A stretch of 64,000 bases of DNA from Sanghuangporus weigelae (Eukaryota; Basidiomycota; Agaricomycetes; Hymenochaetales; Hymenochaetaceae), in contig CP137329.1 of assembly GCA_033182465.1 (NCBI GenBank), forward strand, positions 1,426,001 to 1,490,000. Reading direction: 5' to 3'. Made by a program: the position numbers and the translations under genes. The notes under the pieces were generated by a model. That model saw only the letters and a program-made list of their open reading frames with translations, was not told the origin of the DNA and made no database searches. This document shows, one piece after another, positions 1 through 9,513 of this stretch (positions are counted from its first letter, which is position 1; every line of letters starts with the position of its first letter).

Positions 1-1
1 A

Positions 2-1681
2 TCACGATATAACTTCAAGATTCTCCATTGGCCAGGCAAGAAGAACCAAGCTGACGAGCTATCACGACGATCCGACTATATGCCAGAGGACAAGGACAAC
101 TTAGGAGTTACCTTATTACCTCCTGATACGATCAAGCAACAAACATTGCGACGCACAGAGATCAACGGTCTATACAAGCTAGAAACTGAAATGGTCACTA
201 TCTCTGATCCTATTATTCGAACGATCAAGAGGAACTACAATACCGAGGAGGCTAAGAAGGAAATTCAGGCGATCAAGCAGAGCAACGGCTACAGTTACAG
301 GAACGGCTTGCACTACGTAACCAATGCATTATATATCCCGCCGTCCGCCAACCTACGAGCGTTGCTAATCCGAAGGCGCCATGATCACAAACTTGCAGGC
401 CACCCAGGAGCAGAAAAGACCATAGAGCTTGTAAAGCGATCATACTATTGGCCGAAGATGGAAGAAATGATCCGAGCATATACCGCAACCTGCGACATAT
501 GTCAGCGTGCAAAACCGATTCGACAGTTTCGAAATCCGCCGCTCCAACCGTTGGAGGCACCACATCAACCATGGGAAACCATAACCTGTGACCTGATTAC
601 CGACTTACCAGTCAGCAATGAAGGCTACAGTGCGATACTCGTTATAGTGGACAAACTCACTAAAATGGGGAAGTTCATTCCTTGCCAAGGAACACCCAAT
701 GCTAAGCAGTTGGCACGTTTGTTCCGCCAACATGTCTTCAAATACTACGGGGCCCCTAAACGAGTAATCTCCGACCGAGGTAGCAACTTCACCGCGCAAT
801 TCCTCAAGGAGTTCTGCAGACTCATCGATGTCGATTGGAAAACTAGTACAGCGTATCATCCACAAACCGATGGTCAAACCGAGCGACTAAATCAAGAGCT
901 TGAACAGTACTTACGCTGCTATGTGTCCTACCGACAAACAGATTGGGCAGAGTACATCGATATAGCAGAATTCGCCTACAACAACAGGAAGCACAGTACT
1001 ACACATCAGTCACCATTCTATACACTGTATGGATGGCATCCTCACCTGGACGTTGCGGAGACCGGTGATTCAAACGTCCCAGAAGCAATAAATCACCTAG
1101 AGGAGCTTCGACAAGTACAGCAAGAAGCCTATAATTCGATTAGGCAAGCGAATGAGGCAATGAAGCTTTATGCAGACCTGCATCGAGGCAAACTGCCAGA
1201 GTACAAGCCAGGAGACGAAGTGTTACTAGACATGAGGAATCTCAGTCGATTGGAACCAACGAAGAAACTTGCAATGAAATGGGCAGGGCCTTATAAAGTC
1301 GAGAAGGCAGTTGGACAAGTGTCATTCAGATTACGCTTACCCGAAACCCTTCCGATCCACCCAGTGTTTCATGCGAGTCTTCTCAGGCCTTACAAACGAA
1401 AGGAATACCCTGGAAGACCCACTTTGGATGAACCACCACCTATTGAAGTGGAGGGAGAAGCAGAGTACGAAGTGGAGACAATTCATAACACAAGACGTCA
1501 TCGGAGCAAGGTCCAATACCTTATCCAATGGAAAGGATACCAGGAGCGAACATGGGAGCCACTTGACAACCTCAAGAACTCCTATCAAATGATCGAAGCA
1601 TTCCATAAAAAGTATCCTCAGGCAATCCAGCCACCGAACCTTAACCAATGGATCGCCGCACGAAAACGAATGAGGCAATAG
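2..1681 (+). CDS. Pol polyprotein C-terminus: RNase H end, integrase, chromodomain
   Basis: This open frame enters from the left edge. It starts in an RNase H tail (motif HWPGKKNQADELSRR) and continues into an integrase with an HHCC zinc-binding module (HxxxxGHPG ... CDICQRAK), a catalytic core with the usual Asp and Glu settings (VIVDKLTKMGKF, VISDRGSNF, TAYHPQTDGQTERLNQ) and a C-terminal chromodomain near the end (YLIQWKGYQERTWEP). The chromodomain is known in chromoviruses to steer integration to marked chromatin. The N-terminal polyprotein part is outside the window, so the frame is partial by position. Nothing in the visible part looks decayed. Confidence 0.93.
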   Translation, partial: SRYNFKILHWPGKKNQADELSRRSDYMPEDKDNLGVTLLPPDTIKQQTLRRTEINGLYKLETEMVTISDPIIRTIKRNYNTEEAKKEIQAIKQSNGYSYRNGLHYVTNALYIPPSANLRALLIRRRHDHKLAGHPGAEKTIELVKRSYYWPKMEEMIRAYTATCDICQRAKPIRQFRNPPLQPLEAPHQPWETITCDLITDLPVSNEGYSAILVIVDKLTKMGKFIPCQGTPNAKQLARLFRQHVFKYYGAPKRVISDRGSNFTAQFLKEFCRLIDVDWKTSTAYHPQTDGQTERLNQELEQYLRCYVSYRQTDWAEYIDIAEFAYNNRKHSTTHQSPFYTLYGWHPHLDVAETGDSNVPEAINHLEELRQVQQEAYNSIRQANEAMKLYADLHRGKLPEYKPGDEVLLDMRNLSRLEPTKKLAMKWAGPYKVEKAVGQVSFRLRLPETLPIHPVFHASLLRPYKRKEYPGRPTLDEPPPIEVEGEAEYEVETIHNTRRHRSKVQYLIQWKGYQERTWEPLDNLKNSYQMIEAFHKKYPQAIQPPNLNQWIAARKRMRQ

Positions 1682-1856
1682 TTGCATCACATGCACTCCA
1701 CCCGATGGAGCCGCTTATGGATCCACAATAGAGACGATGAGTAAGGTCCCCAATGACCTTACCAAGCGATGACATCAATGTGGCACACCAAAGCGAGAGC
1801 AGAGATAGAAGAATTAGGCAAGACATCGCCGACATACCAACAAGATGGTATAAAAC

Positions 1857-2933
1857 ATGGAGAACTTCGAGCTAAGGAACAACAACTCGAATCTCAACAG
1901 CTCTACTTCACTGCAGACGAACCACTACTCAGCTATGCCTATTTTCGACGAGCTACATGCATTCTGTCAACCAGAAGATGCACCAGAATGGACATTTATA
2001 CTCAGGCCACCGACCGAACGTTATCAATGGCCACAGCTGTGCAACCGATTCAACGAAGAGAACTACGAAGATGAGATTGTACCCCTATGCCCAGGGAAGT
2101 ACTTCGATGATCTATTCGACAAGTGGAACGCAGTCCACCACAACCGAGACGAAATACCCCACCTTATGATGGCGAATCACTCAGACGAGTGGTTATTCAA
2201 ACTCAGTAACCCTCGAGACGCAGCATTACGCCGACTCAATGATGATGCATTTCTAACCTACGCGATCGAACTCGAAACACAAGCATTACATCGAGGCAAG
2301 ATCGACTTTAGGCACGAAACGACATACAAGAACATCATGGGCATCTATCATTCGGCAATTCAAATTTGCGCCTACCGACGAGACATGACTACCGCAATTC
2401 TTAACCGAATGATGCGATGGAGTCACTATCATCCGATGAGCATCGATGCGATGAAGTACATTATATACATAGCCGACCAGACGGGCTTCTATGCATCCCA
2501 CACCATGCAGTTCATGACGGTACTCAACATGACGAAGTATTACGAAGGAACGAGATACCGAACGGTTATTGAAGCGAGGAACTCTACTACGGACGAGGTA
2601 CCACTCGACAACATCGAGCACCACGTAGTCGAAGGCAAAGAGGTTAACTACGACCCTCATTACCTTATGGAACTCAACAACCGAGAGGAAGAAGCCAGAG
2701 AAAAACTACAGGCTACACGACACCCCTTGCTGGAAGATCTGATGATCTCAGTCTACCAGTACCCGAACGAACTCTACCAGCCGGACGAGATGCTTACTAT
2801 GTCGGAACAGGAGGACATGTATATACACTCCGACGATACAGAGTCAAGTGAAGAAGGTGAAAGCAGGGAACTATATACCCCAGCGAACTCGGCCCAGACT
2901 ACACCTGAGGCTGAAGAATCCGAAGATTTGTAA
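1857..2933 (+). CDS. Post-integrase ORF of family A element, unknown function (358 aa)
   Basis: An ORF of 358 codons begins 175 bp after the pol stop and lies on the same strand inside the same element. I do not recognise the family. The protein is hydrophilic, rich in Tyr, Met, Glu and Asp, has no clear signal peptide or membrane segment, and ends in a strongly acidic Ser/Glu tail. The middle is probably alpha-helical (repeated Met/Arg/Tyr patterns). Its position matches that of env-like or accessory ORFs in other Ty3/gypsy lineages, but there is no envelope-like hydrophobic domain, so it is better called an accessory ORF. Translation from a genomic or spliced RNA is inferred, not shown. Confidence 0.6.
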   Translation: MENFELRNNNSNLNSSTSLQTNHYSAMPIFDELHAFCQPEDAPEWTFILRPPTERYQWPQLCNRFNEENYEDEIVPLCPGKYFDDLFDKWNAVHHNRDEIPHLMMANHSDEWLFKLSNPRDAALRRLNDDAFLTYAIELETQALHRGKIDFRHETTYKNIMGIYHSAIQICAYRRDMTTAILNRMMRWSHYHPMSIDAMKYIIYIADQTGFYASHTMQFMTVLNMTKYYEGTRYRTVIEARNSTTDEVPLDNIEHHVVEGKEVNYDPHYLMELNNREEEAREKLQATRHPLLEDLMISVYQYPNELYQPDEMLTMSEQEDMYIHSDDTESSEEGESRELYTPANSAQTTPEAEESEDL

Positions 2934-3490
2934 ACAACTCTTCTTTTATGCAACCCCTTTCCCATATCGTGACCCGACATGGTCAATTATGCATTTCATT
3001 CCTACCTTATGGTATTTATGGTCACATCCGACCAAATTATGCTTTAGGCACCTCCTTATTTCACGCTTATTCGGTCAACCAGCACAAATGAAGCACTATG
3101 CAGAAGTGTCAAAGAACCAACAAGGGCCTAGACATTTTGTATATTGTTTTATTGTGCCGGCTCCGAATTAGCAGATTATGCCTACCTTTTATTATCCTCT
3201 ATGCAACGGAGAAGCCAAAAAGTTTACGTGAAGCCACTCCCTTGCATCATGCTAGGATGTGCCTTCACGCTGAAAGGCACTCCAATTACACTCTTTCTTC
3301 GAAAAACTCCATTTGGGGGTTGAAGAGCCGTAGGTAAACACCTGGAACTTCACTCCCAAATTGGTATAAAACTTATTCATTAACGACTTAATGATTTTAA
3401 TGATTTTATGATTTCTTTCTTATCACTTTCAATTGCGTCATATTCTTTACATGATGCACATTTCATATTCATATCCCTTCCCACCACCCT
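2934..3490. other. Noncoding 3' region of family A element
   Basis: This AT-rich stretch lies between the post-integrase ORF and the antisense gene. It has only short open frames, all without recognisable similarity, and it may hold transcript ends of the sense ORF and of the antisense gene. Confidence 0.5.
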
Positions 3491-3806
3491 TTACAAGTCA
3501 ATGTCTTCCCAGACACCCTTTTCACGACGTTCCTGCGAAGCAATACCTGCATTTTCGACGACCGGATCGATATCCTCAACGTCATAACCGAGCGCGAGGT
3601 GAACTCGAAGCGCGACAGTAGTAACATCGCGCTGGAACGATTGCATTTCGAAGTCAGCCTCCTAGAGGATGATTAACAACTCGAAACGGCACAGAGCATG
3701 CATCACTTACCTGAGCACGCCTCTTACGCTCCAAAATCCAATGACTTATGCCGAAAATCGCGACAATAACGACAAAAACAGTAACAGCAGCGGCGACTTT
3801 CGACAT
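3491..3806 (-). CDS. Antisense intron-containing small membrane-protein gene in family A element
   Basis: On the minus strand an ATG at 3806 (context caaaATGtc) opens a 32-codon stretch (3711-3806) with one strong hydrophobic helix (VTVFVVIVAIFG) followed by a basic cluster (ERKRR). It ends at an intron-like donor GTAAGT; 49 bp later a CTAG acceptor is followed by a second open stretch (3491-3661, 57 codons with its stop, acidic and Gln/Glu rich). The layout suggests a single-pass membrane protein with a short outside and a longer inside part. An antisense intron would survive retrotransposition because the sense genomic RNA would not splice it. The LTR edge 125 bp upstream could supply the promoter. 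The family is unknown to me and expression is unproven. Confidence 0.5.
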
Positions 3807-3930
3807 TTTGGAGCAGAGATGATGATGGTTTGATAGCAAAAATCAACCATCACTAGGCGACCCTTTATCCGAGCTTTCTCACGGATTAGGATGAACATTT
3901 CTCCGAAAGTTCATCTTAGGGGGGGTGTAG

Positions 3931-5442
3931 TGAAAGGATCCGCTCAAAAACTCGCATCAGGATCGACACGATCAACAGATCTACACGATCAGCTTTCCAA
4001 ACGCGACTGGTAACCAAGCCAGCTATCAAAGGCCCAAGCAATCGAGCGGCCTAGGCAACAGTAACCCGTTACCACCCGAGCGCTAGAAGCACCGAAGCGG
4101 ATACGTAATCCCGCTAACAGCTAACACCGCCGACCGCCTATTACCGCGGACTACCACTCTAACGCCGCCGACCAAGCAACCAGAGCGACCTCGATCAAAA
4201 GAAGCGATCAAACTTCTTAGAAGTCCAGAAGCACAACTACTAAAGCCTAAACGCTAAAAGGCTAAAGGCTAATAAGGTTTATGGAGACCTCACTGGCATT
4301 TCAGCACTGTCAAGTCTGTGCACGAGTTTACATGGTCCTTTATGAAGTATACTACTTAGTATGCACGGCAACGGTTGGTACGCGTGACTGTCACATCGAA
4401 ACCGAGCGACACCTTCAGGATACAATGCATTCCAATCCACCAAGCCCAATAGTACCCAAGAAACGAGAGGAACTCACGATCACAACTCGGACCCCTCGAA
4501 CTGCGAACCCGATAACTTGGAGAATGATTGGATGGTATAGACCGGAGTTGCACACACCATGTCCAGCATCTACGATACAGGCAAACCTTTATTTACCGAG
4601 AGATGCGAACCTGGAAACCAAGCAATTACAACTCCTTATACAACGAAGGATATGGCGCTACATTCGAGATATACGATACGAAGGCAAAGCATGGCTAGTC
4701 ACCAGAACCCAGCAGAACCCACCAGCAGAGCTTATGCAGTTCATGATATGCCTTGGACCATACTCTACACCAACCCGACACCTTAACACTGACGTGCGAG
4801 TTATGCTTACCCTCGCTGGACCTCGAGATGAATTCCGAAGAATCACATACCGAGCAGCCTACATCGCTCCAAGAGCAAAGATGCCACTCAATGACGGCAA
4901 TGACATCGTTATGGAGTACTGACAGTGGAGCATTCCATATCGGAGCACCACCTCTATTGTCTCAGTCAGCAACTCCAAAGAATTCTGTCATAGTGGAGAC
5001 GACCTTACAAAGATTGGAGCAAAGTGGAGCGAAGCGCAGCAGGATGACAAAGGAACAGATGTAATGGTGGAGGAAAGTGGAGTAAAGTGGAGACAGGATG
5101 AGTAAGAAATAGGACGGAAAATGGAATATCTGGGAGCATAAATAGTTGTAGGATTAGGCCCTCATTTCCCCATCTTTCGATCCTCTTAACACACTGGTGT
5201 AAAGCTTGCCCTACAGCGAGCTATTACTGTGTGCTTTGTACTATCACGCCTCTTGGAAATCCCAATCTGCTTTACTATTACCTCGTATCTGAAAGCATCC
5301 ATAACTCGGACCGCGACTAGGAAGGCTAGTAAGGGACCGCGTGGTACAGCCAGACGTGGGTAGATAAGATCACCTCTGCACAACACACCGCTGCTTAGGC
5401 AAAAGGACCAAACCGGTGTAACCCCGGGCCTACTCCCTAACA
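3931..5442 (+). repeat. 3' LTR of family A (about 1.51 kb), copy A
   Basis: It starts TGAAAGGATC right after a G-rich tract and ends CCCTAACA. It has an ORF of 213 codons in its first two thirds, then a TATA-like box (CATAAATAG near 5138) and a downstream region expected to be R/U5. Copies of this LTR occur at 5442-6790 (inverted), 9514-12642 (split) and 32870-34392 (inverted solo). Confidence 0.88.
4281..4922 (+). CDS. ORF inside the U3 part of the family A LTR (213 aa)
   Basis: An ATG-started ORF of 213 codons sits in the LTR upstream of the TATA-like box, so in the 3' LTR it would lie near the 3' end of the genomic RNA, as nef and sag do in some vertebrate retroviruses. The protein is soluble-looking and basic, has a Cys pair near the start (HCQVCARVY), Pro/Arg-rich stretches and no membrane segment. 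I do not recognise a domain. The same predicted protein is encoded by the inverted copy (5799-6440), and related sequence is in the two other LTR copies, where it does not look whole. Function unknown; an accessory or regulatory role is only inference. Confidence 0.55.
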   Translation: METSLAFQHCQVCARVYMVLYEVYYLVCTATVGTRDCHIETERHLQDTMHSNPPSPIVPKKREELTITTRTPRTANPITWRMIGWYRPELHTPCPASTIQANLYLPRDANLETKQLQLLIQRRIWRYIRDIRYEGKAWLVTRTQQNPPAELMQFMICLGPYSTPTRHLNTDVRVMLTLAGPRDEFRRITYRAAYIAPRAKMPLNDGNDIVMEY

Positions 5443-6790
5443 ATAGTAAAGCAGATTGGGATTTCCAAGAGGCGTGATAGTACAAAGCACACAGTAATAG
5501 CTCGCTGTAGGGCAAGCTTTACACCAGTGTGTTAAGAGGATCGAAAGATGGGGAAATGAGGGCCTAGTCCTACAACTATTTATGCTCCCAGATATTCCAT
5601 TTTCCGTCCTATTTCTTACTCATCCTGTCTCCACTTTACTCCACTTTCCTCCACCATTACATCTGTTCCTTTGTCATCCTGCTGCGCTTCGCTCCACTTT
5701 GCTCCAATCTTTGTAAGGTCGTCTCCACTATGACAGAATTCTTTGGAGTTGCTGACTGAGACAATAGAGGTGGTGCTCCGATATGGAATGCTCCACTGTC
5801 AGTACTCCATAACGATGTCATTGCCGTCATTGAGTGGCATCTTTGCTCTTGGAGCGATGTAGGCTGCTCGGTATGTGATTCTTCGGAATTCATCTCGAGG
5901 TCCAGCGAGGGTAAGCATAACTCGCACGTCAGTGTTAAGATGTCGGGTCGGTGTAGAGTATGGTCCAAGGCATATCATGAACTGCATAAGCTCTGCTGGT
6001 GGGTTCTGCTGTGTTCTGGTGACTAGCCATGCTTTGCCTTCGTATCGTATATCGCGAATGTAGCGCCATATCCTTCGTTGTATAAGGAGTTGTAATTGCT
6101 TGGTTTCCAGGTTCGCATCTCTCGGTAAATAAAGGTTTGCCTGTATCGTAGATGCTGGACATGGTGTGTGCAACTCCGGTCTATACCATCCAATCATTCT
6201 CCAAGTTATCGGGTTCGCAGTTCGAGGGGTCCGAGTTGTGATCGTGAGTTCCTCTCGTTTCTTGGGTACTATTGGGCTTGGTGGATTGGAATGCATTGTA
6301 TCCTGAAGGTGTCGCTCGGTTTCGATGTGACAGTCACGCGTACCAACTGTTGCCGTGCATACTAAGTAGTATACTTCATAAAGGACCATGTAAACTCGTG
6401 CACAGACTTGACAGTGCTGAAATGCCAGTGAGGTCTCCATAAACCTTATTAGCCTTTAGCCTTTTAGTGTTTAGGCTTTAGTAGTTGTGCTTCTGGACTT
6501 CTAAGAAGTTTGATCGCTTCTTTTGATCGAGGTCGCTCTGGTTGCTTGGTCGGCGGCGTTAGAGTGGTAGTCCGCGGTAATAGGCGGTCGGCGGTGTTAG
6601 CTGTTAGCGGGATTACGTATCCGCTTCGGTGCTTCTAGCGCTCGGGTGGTAACGGGTTACTGTTGCCTAGGCCGCTCGATTGCTTGGGCCTTTGATAGCT
6701 GGCTTGGTTACCAGTCGCGTTTGGAAAGCTGATCGTGTAGATCTGTTGATCGTGTCGATCCTGATGCGAGTTTTTGAGCGGATCCTTTCA
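5442..6790 (-). repeat. Inverted partial LTR of family A (copy B), palindrome partner of copy A
   Basis: This is a reverse-complement copy of positions 3931-5279. It lacks the last ~160 bp of the LTR and abuts the end of copy A, so the two form an inverted repeat with ~1.35-kb arms and a spacer of about 162 bp. It ends at the LTR tip GGATCCTTTCA at 6790. The two arms differ at only a few bases by eye. Confidence 0.88.
5799..6440 (-). CDS. Second copy of the LTR-embedded 213-aa ORF
   Basis: It is the mirror copy of the ORF at 4281-4922 and encodes the same 213 residues as far as I can compare. It is intact because the LTR inversion is very recent, and it lies in the same U3 position relative to its LTR. 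It has no domain I recognise. If transcribed it would form an antisense partner of the first copy, because the two are joined in a palindrome. Confidence 0.5.
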   Translation of the reverse strand: METSLAFQHCQVCARVYMVLYEVYYLVCTATVGTRDCHIETERHLQDTMHSNPPSPIVPKKREELTITTRTPRTANPITWRMIGWYRPELHTPCPASTIQANLYLPRDANLETKQLQLLIQRRIWRYIRDIRYEGKAWLVTRTQQNPPAELMQFMICLGPYSTPTRHLNTDVRVMLTLAGPRDEFRRITYRAAYIAPRAKMPLNDGNDIVMEY

Positions 6791-6992
6791 TGCAGCATTA
6801 CAAATCTATGAAGCGAATTGTCGTCAATGGCAGGCTGAAGGACAAAGAAAGAAGGATTACGGACCTAAGCCAAAACGGCCAAAAAAACCTGAGACCTTGG
6901 AAGAGCTTGAGAGAGCATTGGGAGGACATGGAGGAGGGAGGGAGAGTGACGGAGGGAACAGAGATAGGGGTGAGCACGATGCGGCCGCATGA
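6791..6992 (+). other. Truncated open frame abutting the LTR, origin unknown
   Basis: Directly after the LTR tip an open frame runs about 67 codons with coding-like composition: an amphipathic start (AALQIYEANCRQWQAEG) and a Lys/Pro linker (PKPKRPKKPETLEELERA). It has no start of its own that fits and looks like the remains of a gene or transposon ORF cut by the LTR insertion. I cannot name the family. Confidence 0.3.
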
Positions 6993-7328
6993 CATGGTGT
7001 GACATTGTCACAAAGTCACACATGTCCGAAGGAACCAAATCTGTGACAACATCCATGTTTTAAATTTTTGCTTCATTTAATTGCAAAACGTCCATTTCAC
7101 ATTCTGAAAATATTCCAGTATTTTCAAATGTATTGAATTGTGTCCGTGAATATTTTTATAAATTTTGGGGCTCATTTGCAGTGAGGAAAAAATATATACT
7201 GAAATGTGTCCGAAGGAAGGCTCTTATACTGTACCTGGCTTGAGTCACACCGGGCAATAACTCATTCTAAAGTCATCAGAATTTTGGTTGGAATTTGGTG
7301 CCGATATGCGAAATTCAAAAAACATGTT
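6993..7328. other. AT-rich stretch without genes
   Basis: No coding signal was seen. The stretch has short repeats of ATGTCCGAAGGA-like sequence (near 7021 and 7206), which suggests degraded transposon DNA. Confidence 0.4.
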
Positions 7329-7836
7329 TCCAAGAGCCTGTTCGGCTGCAGCGTGATGTGAGATCGTGATTTCCCTCAATCGCAACATGCAAGTGTGCAA
7401 GTTGAGGCAAGTTGAGTACCTCAACCGTGGGAATGTTTTTGCACCCCCCATCTCGCGGCTGGTCCCAAACCCTCACTTTTGCTGAGAGCCCATAGCACCA
7501 CATTGCAGGCATGTAAAAATTCAATTTCAACTGGGGAGCAGTGCGCCCATATGAATAGATTATTTTTGTGATTTTTAATTAATTTTTTTGTGGTTAAGTT
7601 GTTGTGTATGGATGAGATAGTGGCAGATGATGTGAGATACTACTATCTGAAAAACAGGTCGGAGCTGTTTTTGAGATAGAGGTCCATTTGGCAGGGAAGT
7701 GATGTGAGAATGTGATTTCTGAAAGTGCACCGAACACTCACCTCAACCTCAGATCACACCTCTACATCATCTCAAATCATGTGGCATTTTTTGGCAGGAA
7801 ATATCTCAGATCACACTGCAGCCAAACAGGCCCTAA
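7329..7836. mobile_element. MITE-like element, about 0.5 kb
   Basis: The left end (near 7333: GCCTGTTCGGCTGCAG then GTGATGTGAGAT) is the imperfect inverted repeat of the right end (near 7805-7834: ATCACACTGCAGCCAAACAGGC). The interior has no coding capacity. The ends resemble hAT-type termini, but I could not define a clear target-site duplication. Confidence 0.5.
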
Positions 7837-7900
7837 GATTCAAGTATTACTGCCTTCTTCAGAAGTATTTTCACACCCATGTTTCATATGCTCTGATGCA

Positions 7901-8991
7901 TTTACAGCTAGTTGCAAAATTGTTGGCAATCACGTGATTTCACCACTTTTCTCACCATGAGAGCCTCAAAACACAGATAAAATCATATCTCACCCACATC
8001 TCAACGGTTTCACATCATCTAAGTTGCTAAATTCATCTTTTCGAAAGGGCTTTCATTTAGGAAAAACTATCAAGAATATAGAGCAAAAAATGACCCCAAA
8101 ATGGCAAAAATATCGTTTTTTGCCTCTTCCTTGCATGTGCATTTTTTTCTGTGATCCCTGCTGGTCCAGCACCTCCCCAAAGCTATCCAGAATGATAATA
8201 TGATTATATTATGAATTTACAGACTGAATTTGAGTTGAATTGTATACCAGAATGTGCTGCTTTGAGGTATGCCTGAATCACTCAAAACTCATCATTTTCC
8301 CTAGCCTCCCAAGCTCCAGAAAAAATACTTGCAGGCCAGACTCATGCATGTAAATTCATTTCAGGTGTAATAGACTAGGTTTGCATACTAGCTAGGGCCT
8401 CAGCATTCACTGGTGAGCTGGGCTGAGCATAAGGTTCTGATCGTATGCATCATTCTAGACAGCATCTTCTCAGCTCACTAGTGGATGCTGAGGCCCTAGC
8501 TAGTATGCAAACCTAGTCTATTACACCTGAAATGAATTTACATGCATGAGTCTGGCCTGCAAGTATTTTTTCTGGAGCTTGGGAGGCTAGGGAAAATGAT
8601 GAGTTTTGAGTGATTCAGGCATACCTCAAAGCAGCACATTCTGGTATACAATTCAACTCAAATTCAGTCTGTAAATTCATAATATAATCATATTATCATT
8701 CTGGATAGCTTTGGGGAGGTGCTGGACCAGCAGGGAGCACAGAAAAAATTGCACATGTAAAGAAGAGGTAAAAAACAGTATTTTCACCATTTTGAGGTCA
8801 TTTTTTGCTCTATTTTCGAGATCATTTTTTTTTAAATGAAAGCCCTTTCGAAAACACGAATTTAGCAACTTAGATGATGTGAAACCATTGAGTTTTGGGT
8901 GAGATATGATTTTATCTGTGTTTTGAGGCTCTTGTGCCCTGAAAAGTGACAAAATCACATGATTGCCAACAATTTTGCAACTAGCTGTAAA
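7901..8991. repeat. Foldback inverted repeat, arms about 520 bp
   Basis: The segment 7901-8420 is repeated in reverse complement at 8471-8991 around a 50-bp loop. Each arm has two blocks: a ~155-bp block P (bounded by AGCTAGTTGCAAAATTG) and a ~365-bp block Q (ending at GCTAGCTAGGGCCTCAGCA-type sequence). No ORF is present. It looks like a nonautonomous foldback DNA transposon. Confidence 0.7.
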
Positions 8992-9510
8992 TGAAAGCCC
9001 TTTCGAAAAGATGAATTTAGCAACTTAGATGATGTGAAACCGTTGAGATTTGGGTGAGATATGATTTTATCTGTGTTTTGAGGCTCTCATGGCGAGAAAA
9101 GTGGTGAAATCACGTGATTGCCAACAATTTTGCAACTAGCTGTAGGAAAAATGATCAAGAAAATAGAGCAAAAAATGACCCCAAAATGGCGAAAATATCG
9201 TTTTTTGCCACTTCCTTGCATGTGCATTTTTTTCTGTGATCCCTGCTGGTCCAGCACCTCTACAAAGCTATCCAGAATGATAATATGATTATAAAATGAA
9301 TTTACAGACTGAGTTTGAGTTGAATTGTGTACCAGAATGTGCTGCTTTGAGGCATGCCTGAGTCACTCAAAACTCATCATTTCCCCCTAGCCTCCCAGGC
9401 TCCAGGAAAAAATCTTACAGGCCAGATTCATGCATGTAAATTCATTTTAGATATAATAGACTAGGTTTATGTGCTAGCTAGGTCCTCAGCATCCACTGGT
9501 GAGCTGGGAA
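8992..9510 (+). repeat. Third copy of foldback blocks P and Q, direct orientation
   Basis: Block P is repeated in tandem at about 8992-9143 directly after the foldback, and block Q follows in the same orientation as the left arm (about 9144-9510). Divergence from the other copies is higher. The A-family LTR at 9514 begins right at the end. Confidence 0.65.
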
Positions 9511-9513
9511 GAT

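Larger units (their letters stand above)
1..5442 (+). mobile_element. Ty3/gypsy chromodomain LTR retrotransposon, family A, 3' part
   Basis: The window opens inside the end of an RNase H domain and runs through integrase and chromodomain (to 1681), a second sense ORF (1857-2933), a 3' region with an antisense gene (3491-3806), a G-rich polypurine tract (about 3917-3930) and a 3' LTR (3931-5442, TG...CA). The 5' LTR, gag, protease and RT lie left of the window. The visible part looks whole and young: its LTR is nearly identical to the inverted copy next to it. The missing left end means a target-site duplication cannot be checked. Chromodomain integrase places it with chromoviruses, the commonest Ty3/gypsy group in fungi. 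Confidence 0.9.
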
